Source: Notospermus geniculatus
Taxonomy: Eukaryota > Nemertea > Pilidiophora > Heteronemertea > Lineidae
Direction of reading: 5' to 3'
DNA: 64,000 nucleotides
NCBI GenBank assembly: GCA_002633025.1
Contig: NMRB01000672.1
Location: forward strand, 196,030-260,029
The notes under the pieces were generated by a model. That model was not told where the DNA came from, searched no databases, and saw only the letters and a program-made list of their open reading frames with translations. Both the position numbers and the translations under genes were made by a program. The first letter of the stretch is position 1. Every line of letters starts with the position of its first letter. Below are positions 21,214 to 34,578 of the stretch, in pieces.

Positions 21214-23076
21214 ATCAACCCACTTCGCCAACATGAAGTATCCAGGTGGAAGGCCCAGGCAAAAATGTCTGGTGAATGGTAATATCGCTTCCAACAACGA
21301 AAACACAAACACAAATACAACCAGAAATGTCCTAACACAAATTTGATGAAGGCCCATTCCTTGGTAGGTGTGGTAGTGTGTGGGAATAAGTAAGCAAGAT
21401 AAACTACATTGAAATCATTAACTCTATAGGCCCATAACACAGGAGAAAAGGAAATTTCAAATCAGATGCGGCATCCTGCTGCAGGCCACATTCATCTCTT
21501 GAGTAAACCTCGGAAATTCTGTGACAAATGTCATACAAGATCAAAGCATATAGACATAAGGAACGAACACCGCGAATATGCTAACTTCCTTCTGGCAACA
21601 GGCAGTGAACAACAGGATAAGCTGGCTGGAAGAATCAAACGTAAAGTTCAATCGTACCGGTACTGGCAGTTGTTCCAAGTTACTTGCTTTGACAGAAGAT
21701 CTTCATATTTCTCGGGGCTCTAAACCAAAGTGTACTGGATTATTTGATCAAAACAGAAACAAATTTTGTCACAGGTTACAATCTGAAGCAATTAACTTTT
21801 CCACTCCCTTGGGTACTCGCATCTGGTTTAACCTGATATTCAGCATACAATAAAGAAGACAGACTAAAAAAGGATAAAGAAAGAGTCTGGGGTGCTTGGG
21901 CTGCTGGTTCCATTATCTCAGAATGAGTTACTATTGTTGCTATCGGTGAGCTTACCATCAGCCAGAAAAGGCCAATGTGGGAGGAAGGGAAATGGCGAGG
22001 CGGGTTGCCTTGGTGACTAACACGGCAAGTCTGCTGTAGGAACAAAATGTGATATGAATCATAGGCCTCGGTGATGCTGAGAGATTCTCTGACGAAAACC
22101 TTTTAAAGCATAAAAAAGATTGGCCATTTCTGAGTGAAACCTTGAAAGGTTTTCGTAATTTGAGGCTTCCTTTTCTAAATGCAGGCAAACCTGTAGGAAG
22201 CAAAATGTCATCAACAACATGATTATTAAATAACATTGTGGGAAGACACAATCCAGGGGTGTTCAACAAGAACCCACTTCAGGGGAAAATAGCAAAACTT
22301 CAAATGTACTGAAATATTTCCAAATACCAGAAGTTTGAAACTGGATGTAATGTGACAAAGAAGAAGTCTCCAGTGTGCTGAAATGGAACGAGCCAAGATG
22401 TGTGGTGAAATGCCACCTGGGTTTCCCATCCCACACATTAATTCTGTCTCGAAAAATCTTTCCCAGACATATTACCACCAGACTCCAGCACCCAAAGTAA
22501 TGAAAGTAAAAGAGCTGGTTTGAAACGATAGGAAAGCAGGTCAATTGAATGATTCCAAATTCCCAACAATTTCATTAGTAAATGGGATTTCATGTAAAAG
22601 CTTACTTTTCGAAATATTCAATTTGTGTTCGCCTGATGACAAATGCTTATCGTAAGGGAAATCTAAGCACTACTTCCATTTGGCGTGCCAATTAACTTAG
22701 TGCGATACCATTAAGGTTCGGAAGTATGACTGTCGTGAGATTCAAATGGATTCTACACGGGAAGGATGCGGTTTCGATTGTGTCCTTGCATGTGACGTCC
22801 AATTGTTGCCGTATATGCTGACGTGTAACCTTCTTCGGTTAGAAGCACCACCAAGACAGACAAGAGAAGGTGGAGGACATTGAACGAGTAAGAGTCTGTG
22901 GTCTTCAGGAATGTCAAACCCAGAATAGTTCTGTCCTTTCTCAAACGATCAGCCCAAGAGGTCTGCCAGACTTCTGTCAGAACCACTACCCTTGAAAGTG
23001 GAATATTGACAGGTGGATGGCAAGGTGGAAGGCATAGCACGAGGAAGAGTCTGGTCTTCAGAAATAGAAAAGGAGC
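21214..23076. other. Non-coding stretch
   Basis: Open frames of up to about 100 residues occur on both strands, but none has family resemblance, codon pattern or splice context. No RNA gene was seen. Confidence 0.45.
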
Positions 23077-23230
23077 TTCAGTGGTCTAGTGGCTCAGGTC
23101 CCAGGCTAGCAGTCATGAGGTCCCAGGTCGGCGTGAGACCCTGTAGGTTTCTTCGCCTCCCTTGCCGAACCACCAAGGTGTATAAATGGGTACCGGTCAG
23201 AGTGATCAGCATTGAGAACTGAATGCAGTC
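23077..23230 (+). mobile_element. tRNA-derived SINE-like element, family S1
   Basis: The head carries an A-box-like tggtctagtggctcag and a degenerate B box (gaggtcccaggtcggcg). The body ends gtgtataaatgggtaccggt. The same body words occur, inverted, next to the tRNA-like head at 52464-52290, supporting a common SINE family. Confidence 0.6.
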
Positions 23231-23859
23231 CAAGAGGTGCTGCCAAACACTGACACTGCAATGAATGTGATGAGACATGATGCTGCAGGTTTTTTGCCAA
23301 AGTCATCAATAATAAGTCAACTGCTTTATCATCAACCTCAAACGATGACACCAGTTTCGTTGACAATAAGTGCTGTATCAGTTTACCATTATTGAATTCT
23401 TCATCACCAACAAGACATGACTAACTGCAGCCCTTGGTCTAGACTATACCAATGTGACCATAAAAGGTAACATAATGAAGGCCTATTCTTGCTCAAAAAC
23501 TCACATACCCACTGATCATGTTTGGGTCAATACAACATCAATGATTTTAGGCTTCTCTCATATGTATCTACATTGTCATACAGAGGTGTGATGAAATATT
23601 GATACAAAATCATTGTATTATTATTGATTGACTAGATGAAAGTAATTCTACCTGATACCATTAATGTTTGATCAAAGAATAACCAATTGATTCATAGATC
23701 TTGTCAGGAACAATCAGGAGCACTGACTTGCCACGTCGATGGGGGATATCAATGGTAAACCGGAAACATGCCGAGATGTCCTGCACAAACTAAAACTGCG
23801 ATACAGGAAGAGAAGTGCTTGCTAAGACCAGCAGAAGTCTACAAATCTTCCCATAACTG
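23231..23859. other. Non-coding stretch
   Basis: Nothing recognised. Confidence 0.45.
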
Positions 23860-24206
23860 CAGCAACTTCCCCTCTCATAGCCATTCTATGATAAATTCAG
23901 CAGGAGTCACTATCATGGAACTCAGCAACTTCTCAGTCCTAAAGCCATTTCATGATAGGTTTGCCAGTCACCATTACGGAACTAATATACATGTAAGTAA
24001 CTTCTCCTGAATGCCATGACAGGTTTGCAAGGAATCACCATCTTAGAAGCAACTTCTCCTGATAGCCGTTTTATGGTAGCTTTGCCAGACGTCAACCACC
24101 ATCATGGAACTCAGCAACTTTGCCTGAAAGCCATTCCACGATAGCTTGGCCAGGAGTCACAATAATAGAGTACAGCAACATTTTATAGCCATCTAATGAT
24201 AGCTTT
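23860..24206 (+). repeat. Degenerate ~65-70-bp tandem repeat
   Basis: About five units with the order gcaacttctcctgatagcca, then a atgatagctttgccaggagtc-like part, then caccatcatggaactcagc. Units diverge considerably, so the array is old. Confidence 0.7.
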
Positions 24207-26099
24207 GATGCTAAGATGTTTGATGAGCTCAGTGATCTTATGGTGCAGCAGAATCTCGGAAAATGAATGCTGAGATTGAGAATTGCATCAACGCTTTTGA
24301 GCTCAACTGCTTCCAACGACTTCTCATCACTCTCGATATGTCCCATACCACACATCAAGGTCAGGGAGCTGGTTGCTCAGCAATTGGATGCCAGGACAAC
24401 CTGTTGACTGTGGCTTAGAAGTGGTCTCGCCATGAGACAAGAGCCAAGGAAACTGTACCTTAGGCTAATATCAATCATGCAGGGCACAGTGGAAGGCAAC
24501 CGAAATTGCTGCGACATAAGAAGATCTGGATGGACTACAGGACACAAGACTGGAAACCTGATCTGCCTCCCGGGGACATGGAGAACACAGTCAAGTTGAG
24601 CGGCACCCAAATGGCTGCATGGCTGCAGAGGGTGATGATGATGAAGACAGCTTTGCCTTGTCCCCATCTTGCCCGGAATAACGTTGGATCTTAAGGTAGC
24701 GAAGACGTCATTCAGCGGTGATGCTGTAGAATCTCAACGCTCCAAAAAGCAAAGGAAGTTTGTCACTTCTGATCATAGCTTTCACCTTGACAGGTCAGCT
24801 TGGGTAACCAAGCGATCACCATCATCAATTAGGCGCTGGTCCAAGGCAGTGGTGAGTGGATAGGAATTAATGAAGTGGACGGAGGCACCATTATGAAATG
24901 TGTACTTAGCCAGCCTGATTCTGCTCCTTTTATTGACTAAGGGAAGTCAATCTCAGAAGTGTATGTATCTAAGTAGGGCTGAATTCTGTGGAAAGTTATA
25001 AGGCGATCTTCCAATAAGTTAGATAAGTAGTGATTTAGGGCTGATTTGATGGAAGCATACACTGATACATGTATGCTGTATGCAGGACACTAATTTATGA
25101 TAGAAGAAACTGGAGTTGGTTCCATGCTAACTTTATCGTGCTGATGAGTACAAAAGAAGCAGATATCAATGTTCGTTTAGCCTGAACTCTTGTGACACAA
25201 AATAAGCATTAGCAGATTAATTCTTTGATGGCTGTATATAGCTTGGAAACAAAGATATCGAACAAACGCCCACAGATCTAAGACATGCCATATTTTCAAA
25301 GGAATCAGGTCTATACTCTTCCTCAGCAAATCTTTTGATCGAAGTTATTAGAGGATAGGAACAAACTATTGAGACAAATAAAAGCTCCGATGGGATATGG
25401 TATAAAGTGAAAAGTTCTTACAATGGTTGACTTTTTAGCGAGGGATATTCTCATCAGCTTGCTGTGAAGAACACAAACAGAAGGAGTTAAAGAACTTATC
25501 CTGCAGGGGCGTAGGCTGGGGACCGACCCCCCCCCGACCCCCCCTTGGAAAAATTATTTGAAAATTGACCATGAAAAGTCCATCCTGCCATTACAAGTCT
25601 TGTAAAAAGACTGTAAATTTTGCATGACTCAGGCTTCGTGTGGAAACACTGGGTAGTTCTGCTATAGTTACAAAGGGTGAGGAAGTTTACCTTTCAGAAG
25701 CAAGAATGCCACATTCTATGCTTTAACTGCACCACAATTGCAGCAAATCCTCATAAAATCTATTTAGAAAAATTCTATCAATTTTCCAAAGAAGAGAACA
25801 AGAATGCGATGCTCTGAATAGAATGGAAATTGCCAGTAAATGGCAAATAAAGAATGATTTCTCATCATTTTCGCAATGGCAATATAAATTGAAATGTTGT
25901 CAAGGATTAGTGGGCAATAATCAGTTGGTGGTAAATCAGGCAAAGCTTCGCATAGCTCATCAGTTACTCCGTGACGATGCAATGATGGAGTGCACCAATT
26001 ATGTCCCATTTCCTATCCCTACTGTTACTCTGCATTACAAATAATTTATTTGTCTTATTTTATCCTCACAGATGTCTTCTTCTTTGCTATGGATATGCG
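24207..26099. other. Non-coding stretch with a poly-C tract
   Basis: No gene or RNA was recognised. A C-rich tract (25527-25554, two runs of seven or more C) follows ggggcgtaggctgggg, a word common in invertebrate transposon remnants. Similar C runs occur at 29553-29564 and 46373-46386. Confidence 0.45.
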
Positions 26100-26212
26100 C
26101 ATTAAAGTGCCACTGATGCAGGAGGTATGCCTGAGTATCCCTCCCCCAGGTGGCAGAATCGGGAACCAACGTGATAGACTGGTGTCCTGTCCAACCCATA
26201 CATAGCCAGTGG
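26100..26212 (+). repeat. Dispersed repeat family R2, copy 1
   Basis: The order aagtgccac, ggtatg-ctgagt, tggcagaatcgggaaccaac, ctggtgtc and catacatagccag-gg recurs inverted at 45927-45833. Two separated copies in opposite orientation indicate an interspersed element. Confidence 0.65.
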
Positions 26213-26258
26213 TGGATAGATTTGAACAGCTTCGTCGAGCAAGCATTGCAAACGTCCT

Positions 26259-26388
26259 GGGCGGGCCGCCACGAAACTCTGATAGCACTAACAGTGCCTA
26301 ACAGAGAGGTATGCAATGGCTTTTACCATTACAGAATTTCTCTGTTAGGCCCTGTTAGTGCTATTGTAGTTTCGTGGCGGTCGCCCCT
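26259..26388. mobile_element. Foldback element with ~48-bp arms
   Basis: Left arm gccgccacgaaactctgata through gcctaacagaga and right arm tctctgttaggccctgttag through tttcgtggcgg are inverse copies with few mismatches, around a loop of about 30 bp. There is no coding capacity. Confidence 0.8.
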
Positions 26389-26719
26389 GATATAACAGAT
26401 CATGATCAACCTCGCCATCATGAATTAGCATTGTGGTATACGATGTATATTGATCATGTCTGTAAACCTAAAGGTTGCTAAAAGGTCAAAGGTTACGTCA
26501 GCCGCCATGAGACAGAAAACTTAATGCATACAGTGGTGCTTTAACTCAATTAAAGACTTCGCGGTGTGATAAGGCTGCAATTACGTGGAGCTACACGGTA
26601 AATGGACACATCAGTTAACAATGGCTTCATGGTCACAAACTTCCGACTACCTACCTCTCAGTTCTTAACTCATCTCATCCACTCCCAGAGTCCAGCAGAC
26701 GGCATCTTCTGTCAAAGCA
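26389..26719. other. Non-coding stretch with repeat end
   Basis: The words gctgcaattacgtggagcta and cagttaacaatggcttcatgg at 26574-26632 match the ends of the element at 27687-27832; this is probably a partial copy of that family. Confidence 0.5.
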
Positions 26720-27013
26720 TATTAGCTTAGTTTGAGAGCCAAGGGAAGTAAAAACCTCCTTTACTCATCTGCTTCCAGGTTTGAGCAGACCGTATCTTCT
26801 GCTGAAGTTTTCTCCATCCTTTGGAACTGAAGTTGGAAAATATTTGAAGAAAGGTTGTTCGTATCAAGCATCTGAAGAATGTTTCTTCAAATTCTTTCCG
26901 ATTCATTCCAAAGGATTTTAGAAAACTTCAGCAGAAGATACGGTCTGCTAAAACCTGGGAGTAGATGAGTTACAAGAGGTTTTTACTTCCTTGGCTCTCC
27001 CGCTAAGCTAATA
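26720..27013. mobile_element. 294-bp long inverted-repeat element
   Basis: Arms of about 115-125 bp: tattagcttagtttgagagc at the left end pairs with gctctcccgctaagctaata at the right. Internal gaccgtatcttctgctgaag pairs with cttcagcagaagatacggtc. The centre (about 26846-26899) is a partly palindromic loop. As RNA it would form a long hairpin. No transposase was seen. Confidence 0.85.
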
Positions 27014-27409
27014 CTCCTGGATACACCATCAAAGTAGATAATCAGAGAATACCATGCGATGATTGAGCAAGCGATACTTCCGCAACATCAATAAACTACT
27101 ACATGAAAAAGATGTCAACAATACCTGTCAACTGAAAATTATCTTCAATACGCCAGCCAATGAAATATTAACAGGGAATGTGAATTTCAATCATCGAGCG
27201 TAAACGGTCTCAGAAAGCATTGACGCCATCAATCAAAGAGCTTACAGCTTTGCATCTTTGTTCCATTCAGTCTTGCATTAGCGAGCGCATTCAATACGGA
27301 TTCTTCTAAATCATGAGATTTAGGTATCATAGTCGAGTTGTGTTAGAATTGGCGGCGAGTTTATCTTGTGAATGATTCGTTGGAGGATTGGAACAGGTTG
27401 GCATGTTAG

Positions 27410-27690
27410 AAAGATTAGAATCGGCAAACAAATTGACTCTTAAAGGCAGTGAGACTGATTGTAACAATTTGGCAAGATATATAGATTAGATTGGCAAACA
27501 GATTGACTCCTAAAGAAACAGAGACTTTTGGCAACCTTATCAGATCAGATTGGCAAACAAATTGACTCTTAAAGGAATGACACTTTTGGCAAGCTTTTCA
27601 GATTAGATTGGCAAACAAATTGACTCTTAAAGGAATGAGACTTTTGGCAAGCTTTTCAGATTAGATTGGCAAACAAATTGGCTCTTATAT
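27410..27690 (+). repeat. ~60-bp tandem repeat
   Basis: About five units of gattagattggcaaacaaat plus tgactcttaaaggaatgaga and a short tail. A stray unit recurs at about 27855-27885, beyond the inserted element at 27687-27832. Confidence 0.85.
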
Positions 27691-27832
27691 TGTGACTACA
27701 TGGAGTATCACGGTATATGGACACACTGGTTAACGATGGCTTCATGGACTTGAACTCTTTGTGAAGCCTTTGTTGATCAGCAAGTCCCTATACCATGTAG
27801 CTTTGTATAATCGCAGCTTAAAGGAACTGAGG
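27687..27832. mobile_element. Inverted-repeat element inside the 60-bp array
   Basis: Its left end ttgtgactacatggagtatc is the approximate inverse of its right end ataccatgtagctttgtata. It interrupts the 27410-27885 tandem array, so it inserted after the array formed. A related end is at 26574. Confidence 0.6.
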
Positions 27833-27885
27833 TGGTTTAACAGGTTGGCATGCCGTACAGATTAGAATCGGTAAACAAATTGACT

Positions 27886-30249
27886 CCAAATGAAACTCCA
27901 ACATGATTGCTTAAAGAAGGTCCTTTACAGATACCAACAGATGGTCTGTCAAGTATTCATCGTTATTGAAACATCTGTCCTGGTAGGCTGAGGGGCTGCG
28001 AGTTGAATTCTCAGTTAGCTATTATACTGTACGTAGCAGAGGGAGAGGCCCCTTGACAACACATGTTTGGCCACCAATCAAATGATTTGTGTTGCTGGAA
28101 TGACAACGTAAGTCAGTACCGAGCACATCTGCTTCCAACCAATCAACCACTGCTAGAATCCATCTACCCGTCCGATGTGAACATGACTATGCGCACAAAA
28201 ATAATAAAGATCAAATAGCAACGGAATCAGGATTCCATGAAATTTTAGTGTTTTTCAGATAATTCCTAGATCCAGATACGCCAGCCAGTCTGTCATTTTC
28301 CCCAGCTTAATCCCTTTGAAATATGACATGAGCTGTTTGATGAAAGGTTTGCAGTAAACCAAAGCTTAGAGAAATCCCTGGCTCGGGTTCCAATGTATAT
28401 TATCGGAAATATCATGTGAGCAACTCTCTATTTGTTGCTTGTTCCTTTGAAGGCCATGTTGGCAAGCGTAGGCCTCATCATCAACGAGCTAAATGCAGAA
28501 ATGTACTCGATGGTAGGCCTACATTTTGAATCATGCCTGCAACACAAACGCTTCTGTGTAACTTCAAACACGTAGCCTGCACTTCCATCATCCTTAGTTG
28601 TGTGAACATAGTGAAGAAGCACTGCCAGTCACAGCAACAGAAGGCAAGAAGACTTACTTAAGATAATATATCCTTTATTTCATAATCTTTAGAGAGAGTT
28701 GACATTTACGTTTGACAAGAGGCTATACTCCCCATCAAAAGCATGCAAGGGACTAGACTCTTCATAATGCCATAACAAGTTAGCGTTGAACAGAACATCA
28801 CAGTTACGCAGGGCTGTACAAAACACTTCAACAAAACCGTGGTGACCTATTCATGTATTGACATAAAAATAGTATACTTTGTCTTCAGTCATGATATTTT
28901 CAGACATTTCTGCACGTCGTAGGGCTCCACAGAAAACTGGTGAAGTCTTTGAAGTGCTTCAAGTCGTGGAGCTTACCAACTGCATCCAAGTTTTCCAGTG
29001 AAATATGCAATTCTAACCATTTAATTTCAACATTCCTAATCCTACAGGTGGTTCTAACAGCATCTAAAGAACTGATCAAGGACTGTATGGTATGGGCAAC
29101 ACCTGATATAATCCACAAAAGAAACACTACAGTGGGTATGGGAATATTTCATGTATTTGAAGGAACCATTAGGCCAACTGTAAACATAATACATCTTCCC
29201 AACACAAACTTCTTACATACCAATTAGTTGACGAAATCCCATGAGATCAAGTTGTTCTGACTCCTGGTGATTCAATGTGAGACAGATACTTCAATATATC
29301 TTCATGAATACATGTTGTAAAATAATTACAATGATGTTAACAACACTGAAAGGAATGTTTTATTGCCAAAAGGGGATTTATAATTTTGCACAGAGTGTCA
29401 CAGGTGTGATGCTGATTTATTGCCAAAAGATATGGTAGAAGAACAGTGGGCTCTGCGCATTGAAGCAGCCAACTTCAGTTGCGCATATACTGGGGTAATT
29501 TATACAAAAAAATCCCCCACCCTGTCTCACTGCTTTGCTACTTGCACTGGATGCCCCCCCCCCCATTATTAAACTTATAGGCCTACATGTCAGTGTAACA
29601 GCAAAGCTGCAACTACCGTAACATTCAATAAAAATTTCCAAAACTTAACTGACTTAACTTCCAAAATAAACATACACAAGTTTTGATGATGAAGTACCCA
29701 TAATATTAATGATAATTATTTTGACAATAGCACAACATTGTTGGTAACAGAAACAGAGATCACTAGAACAACAAACAATGCCAAACAAATAATGAACCTC
29801 GGCACAATAAAGGTGCAAAACCTTTAAGGATATCCCCAAATCACAAAAATCTTCGCATGAAAAAATCTAGGGAAAGACAGCAAAATACTTTGTTCGATAA
29901 TATGCCAAATAATATGCCATGAAAATACAACCTATATATTTTTTATTGTCAATGTGATTCACAATCCAAAGTGTCACATCTTGTCAAGTTATTTTTCTGT
30001 TTAGATATATGAAATACTAGCCCCAACCGATGAGATATCCTGCCACCAATCCATACGCGACACCCCACATCCCAGCTTAACTAATGCTATAAGCACAAGG
30101 CATTTAAAGAATCCTCACTGATCATCGAGGTAACTGGTCTTGATTAGATGGAAGACCAAGTCATTCCTTCATCAGCCAACGGAGGTTAACAGTGTCAATG
30201 CCTGATCCATCGAAGATTGAACTAAAGGACTGCCAGATGTTACCGCTCA
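27886..30249. other. Non-coding stretch
   Basis: No exon, RNA or organised repeat is recognised. There is a poly-C run at 29553-29564, and open frames shorter than 100 residues without family features. Confidence 0.45.
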
Positions 30250-30760
30250 TCCATTCACTGAACAACATTTGCCTTGCTGGACTTGGTGACGAGTATTAGT
30301 ACAACGTCAAGCCTGCTTTCCATTCACTGAACAATCATGTTGCTAGACTTTAGTGATGCATGAATATGCTTTCCACTCACTGAACAACCATGTTCACCTT
30401 GCTAGACTTTAGTGATGCATGAATACGCTTTCCACTAACTGAACAACCATGTTCACCTTGCTAGACTTTAGTGATGCATGAATACGCTTTCCACTCACTG
30501 AACATTACCATGTTCACCTTGCTAGACTTTAGTGATGCATGAGTACACTTTCCATTCAGTGAACAACCATGGTCACCTTGCCAGACTTTAGTGATGCATG
30601 AATACGCTTTCCACTCACTGAACATTACCATGTTCACCTTGCTAGACTTTGGTGATGCATGAGTACACTTTCCATTCAGTGAACAACCATTCACTCTGCT
30701 GAACTTAACTGATGCACACTTACATGTAAGTGTGCTTTCCATTCACTGAACAACCATGCA
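30250..30760 (+). repeat. ~60-bp tandem repeat
   Basis: About eight units built of cactgaacaaccatgttcac, cttgctagactttagtgatg and catgaatacgctttc, with gaacattacc variants alternating in the middle. A 93-residue minus-strand frame across it is repeat-driven. Confidence 0.9.
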
Positions 30761-31273
30761 TGTTCACTTTGTGAAACGTAAGTAATAGTGCGTTTCTGCA
30801 AGGCCAAAAAGTTAACCCTCTTTCTCAACAGACTGGTAATGCAGGATACCCCAAACGTTGGGGCAAAATGGAATATAGTGAAGTATGAGCACCTTTTGAA
30901 TTGACAAATACATATCTGGTATCTAACACTAACAGTAATACATTAAAATCATGGCTCTGCAAACGATTCAGTTATACTAGGCCTTTCTGGCCAAATACAA
31001 CACAACAATAATTTTAGTGTGCATTATCTGAACACACACCTCAAAATATCATTTAGTACATATTAGTTACTGAACTCATTTGCAACTCAGACTGATATGC
31101 TTGCCCATCAAAATTTCGAAATTTAACGGTCTTAGCGGTTATGCATCACTTGGGAGTGCACTTGGAAGCAATATATTCCACTTGTTGGCCAATTTTGGTG
31201 GTTTACTTTGAGCATACATTCTGGAAGCTGCACATGTGAAACTGGAATGTTGGCATGATGGTAGCAACCACCG
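30761..31273. other. Non-coding stretch
   Basis: Nothing recognised. Confidence 0.45.
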
Positions 31274-31412
31274 AAGGGAATCAGTGGGACTGGAGCAGCA
31301 AGGGGGTTAGTGGGACTGGAGCAGCATAAAAGGGGTTAGTGGGACTGGAGCAGCGTAAAGGGGGTCAGTGGGACTGGAGCAGCATAAAGGGGGTCAGTGG
31401 GACTGGAGCAGG
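31274..31412 (+). repeat. ~29-bp G-rich tandem repeat
   Basis: Five units of tcagtgggactggagcagca plus taaaggggg. The G strand has regularly spaced runs of three to five G. Confidence 0.9.
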
Positions 31413-33203
31413 ATCCTGATGTTTCCTTAACTGGATTTAGGGAGAAGTTGAAGGCTTCTGCGATTGCAGAAGTTGTAATGGTATGACAACCATTGTTGTG
31501 TTTCAAAGTGGATCTGATATTGGTGGAGAAAGAATACAGGGCAAGGAGGAATTGGATATCTTGACAACTCTAAGCAATGCTAATTTCTCAATGATTTTCA
31601 ACTATCATGTCTCTTATCAAGGTTGCACACATGACTGATTGAATGATATTGCTGTACTGCTGTATCCCTTGGTCTCTCAAGACAGGTCACATGTTTTGTA
31701 AATCACCATTTGAAGAGTTTATTGGCAATAACCAAAAACTTTCGATTTGAAAAAGATTCCACCACAGCCAACTGATGAAGATGATGCAGAACAGCATTTT
31801 CCTACCTTTTGCTCAGATGAAACAGTTTGCCATCAGGTGAACGGTAACTGATCACAATGACACATCCAGCCAATCAAAGGTCTATCTCAGAACATTCTAG
31901 GCTCTGAACAAAATGATCAATACCAACAAAGGAAAAATAGATATTTTACTTGTTGGATGTGGGTGGACAAATTGGCCAATATCGACTGGCTGGTAAAGAT
32001 GCAATCAAACAAAACAATGAAAAAAACAAAGGTGAAGGTTAAAGGATTATGTCCTCCAGCGAAATTGCTGCTTCAGATGTTTTGCTGACCTAAGATACTG
32101 GTAGGTCAAGAGACCAGTGCCGCATGTCAGCATTCTTACAAAGATGAAAGGGTGGCATGGAAGGGACGTGGGAGGCAATCAGAACATTAAAGGAGGAAGA
32201 GCTTGGGCCTAACTTTTCTGACTTGCTTTTCATTGGAGCCTGCGGTATGGTTGATAACACTGCTTGATTCAGCAATTCAGGCTTATATACACATGCAGCT
32301 AGTCTTTCCTCACAACGAACTTCCATAAGATTACTTGAAAATCAAATGACTCACAACTCAGGATGCAGACTCTCTCTTACTGAACATTGTCACATCATGG
32401 CCACGTATTTCAGCCGCAAACCTTGCCAATCCCTACAGACTCGAAGAGTTAACACATTTGCATACTTTCCATAAATGACGGCACATAAAATTACTGGATA
32501 ACAATTTGATACATTCAAGCCTGAAGCAATGCTTAATTTGAAATGATGTGAACACATAGCAACGCAGTCTCAGGAATGGAATCTGTAATAATAGTACCTA
32601 TTAGATGTTATTCATGAGCACATTAACCCTTTGAATCTTGTCTCTTGTTCTGCATGTTTACCACTTTCATGACTTTGCCATGATTTGTGGACAATTCTGG
32701 CTAAGAAGGATGACAGCCACAGAAATTGTTCTGTGCTCAGTCTTGACCACCAATGCATAAATCTTGCTGTACGACAAAGCTGTCATCCAGGAAGATCCTC
32801 TGCCTCCCCACAGTTTGTCTTCAGGAAATCAGACTAACAACATCAGAATCTGCAAATATGTCTGGGTTTTTTCATGACAACAACCCTAAGAGAAGCAGCA
32901 AAAGCATGTTTCATTTGGTTCTTTCAAAACCACAGACAGCTACATGACCATGGTTTCTGTATTTCTTTCGCAATGTTCACTGAATACTAAAGGCAAGTCA
33001 CATTTCAAAATTCAATAACATACTCAGGTTATTATGTTCGTTTCAAAGAGAAATCTATTGTTATTCATTGTGATATATTCAGAACAGCCTTTGATGGTGG
33101 AATAACCCGAGAAGGGAAGAGAAACATGTTGTAATGCATTACCTCACTGTCAATAGCCGTGTTCTTTCAGTTTTGTGATGGAACTGTCATTTGTGTCATT
33201 TTT
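31413..33203. other. Non-coding stretch
   Basis: No coding exon, RNA or repeat could be supported. Confidence 0.45.
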
Positions 33204-33418
33204 GAAGGTAGTTTGAATTCTTCCTGTGTTTTGGAGAGAAAGTAGTTTGAAATCTTTCTGTGTTTGGTGAGAAGGTAGTTTGAATTCTTCCTGTGTTTTG
33301 GAGAGAAAGTAGTTTGAATTCTTTCTGTGTTTGGTGGGAAGGTAGTTTGAATTCTTCCTGTGTTTTGTGGAGAGTTAGTTTTGAGTTCTTTCTCCGTTTT
33401 GGTGGGAAGATAGTCTGA
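33204..33418 (+). repeat. ~35-bp tandem repeat with 70-bp higher order
   Basis: About six units of gtagtttgaattcttcctgt plus gttttggagagaaa. Odd and even units differ (ttcctgtgttttggagagaa versus ttctgtgtttggtgagaagg), giving a dimeric period near 70 bp. Confidence 0.88.
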
Positions 33419-34578
33419 CTGAGGTCCAGGTGTGTTTTGAATCAGGAAATACCCAACATGCTTTCAATTTCCTGAATTTCTATTTGCTATTTTCAACAAT
33501 CCCAATGTCGCACACAGAGATGCAGATGGTTTTCAAGTTTGTCAGAAGACTTGTTTCTCAGAAGAAAAGTGTAGGAAGGTTTCACATGATTCTCCCGAAC
33601 TCAGATATCCATGTAAATGATACCAGTACAAGTTGGTAAATTAATCAATACAGTCCCTGCTGTTCTCTTCAAGAAATTTGGATGATTGAAACATGAAATC
33701 AAAAGGTTTGTACGGCATCTTTCTGTGTTGTGATGGAAAGCCAACAGGGGGTCTTTCTGTACATTGGAGTTCAATCAAGATCAAGATGACATGCGTGGAG
33801 CATGCAACCTGTTCGGGAAGCAATATCAAAGTTGCAAGCAACCTGCCTAGCTCGCATGCTGTGTCCTTTTGGTATTCACAAAATGAATATTCTGATAAGC
33901 AGAGTCTACCTAAAGAATGGAGTTTGAAATGCTAATGGCATATCTTTATAGAGTGGTAACTCCACTTCTGCCTGTCAAGAATCCACACGTATCTTCAGTA
34001 TGGAAAAGTACAGCAACTCCTGAATGCATGTACATGTATCTCAGTGTTTGTCAAACATTAGGAACTTACAGTTCTCATTGAGTATTATATTTAAAATGAA
34101 ACAACAGTATGTATATTTGCTTTTCAATTATGGCATACGGCAGCTTTTAAATTTTGGGTATTTCTACAACAGAGCAAAATGCGCATTTAAAAGTATTGGA
34201 AAATGTGTTTGTTATCATCTAAACATAGACATTGGGTATTGTACTTTTTAAATACGCATTCAATGTGTAATTTTAGAAATTTTCAGATATTTCAAAACAT
34301 TCTCTATTCAATGAAGGTCTCTTCATATCAGTTTATTGACTGGAACTCTTCTATAGATTTTGTCATTTGTTTCAAAGCTGTGCTATATCTGCCAACATCT
34401 GAAGGTGTGTAGGTTGAGGGTCCTTTTTCAACTACTTTTATTAGCACTCAGCAGACTCATATAATAGAGAGTATCTTAGTTTCACAAAGTTCATGGCTGA
34501 TTACCATCATTGTAAGCGTACAACAAATGTTTTGTCACTCTGAATATTTTGAAAGAAGATATCATTGAAATGCATTGT
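33419..34578. other. Non-coding stretch downstream of the giant exon
   Basis: On the minus strand this follows the stop codon at 35316-35314. An AATAAA in minus sense lies at 34442-34437. It could serve as a polyadenylation signal giving a 3' UTR of about 0.9 kb, if the giant exon is terminal. This is weak evidence because the hexamer is common by chance. Confidence 0.3.

Noticed and set aside
30250-30760. CRISPR array
   Set aside because: Units are contiguous tandem repeats without unique spacers, and the genome is eukaryotic; the same holds for the other arrays.
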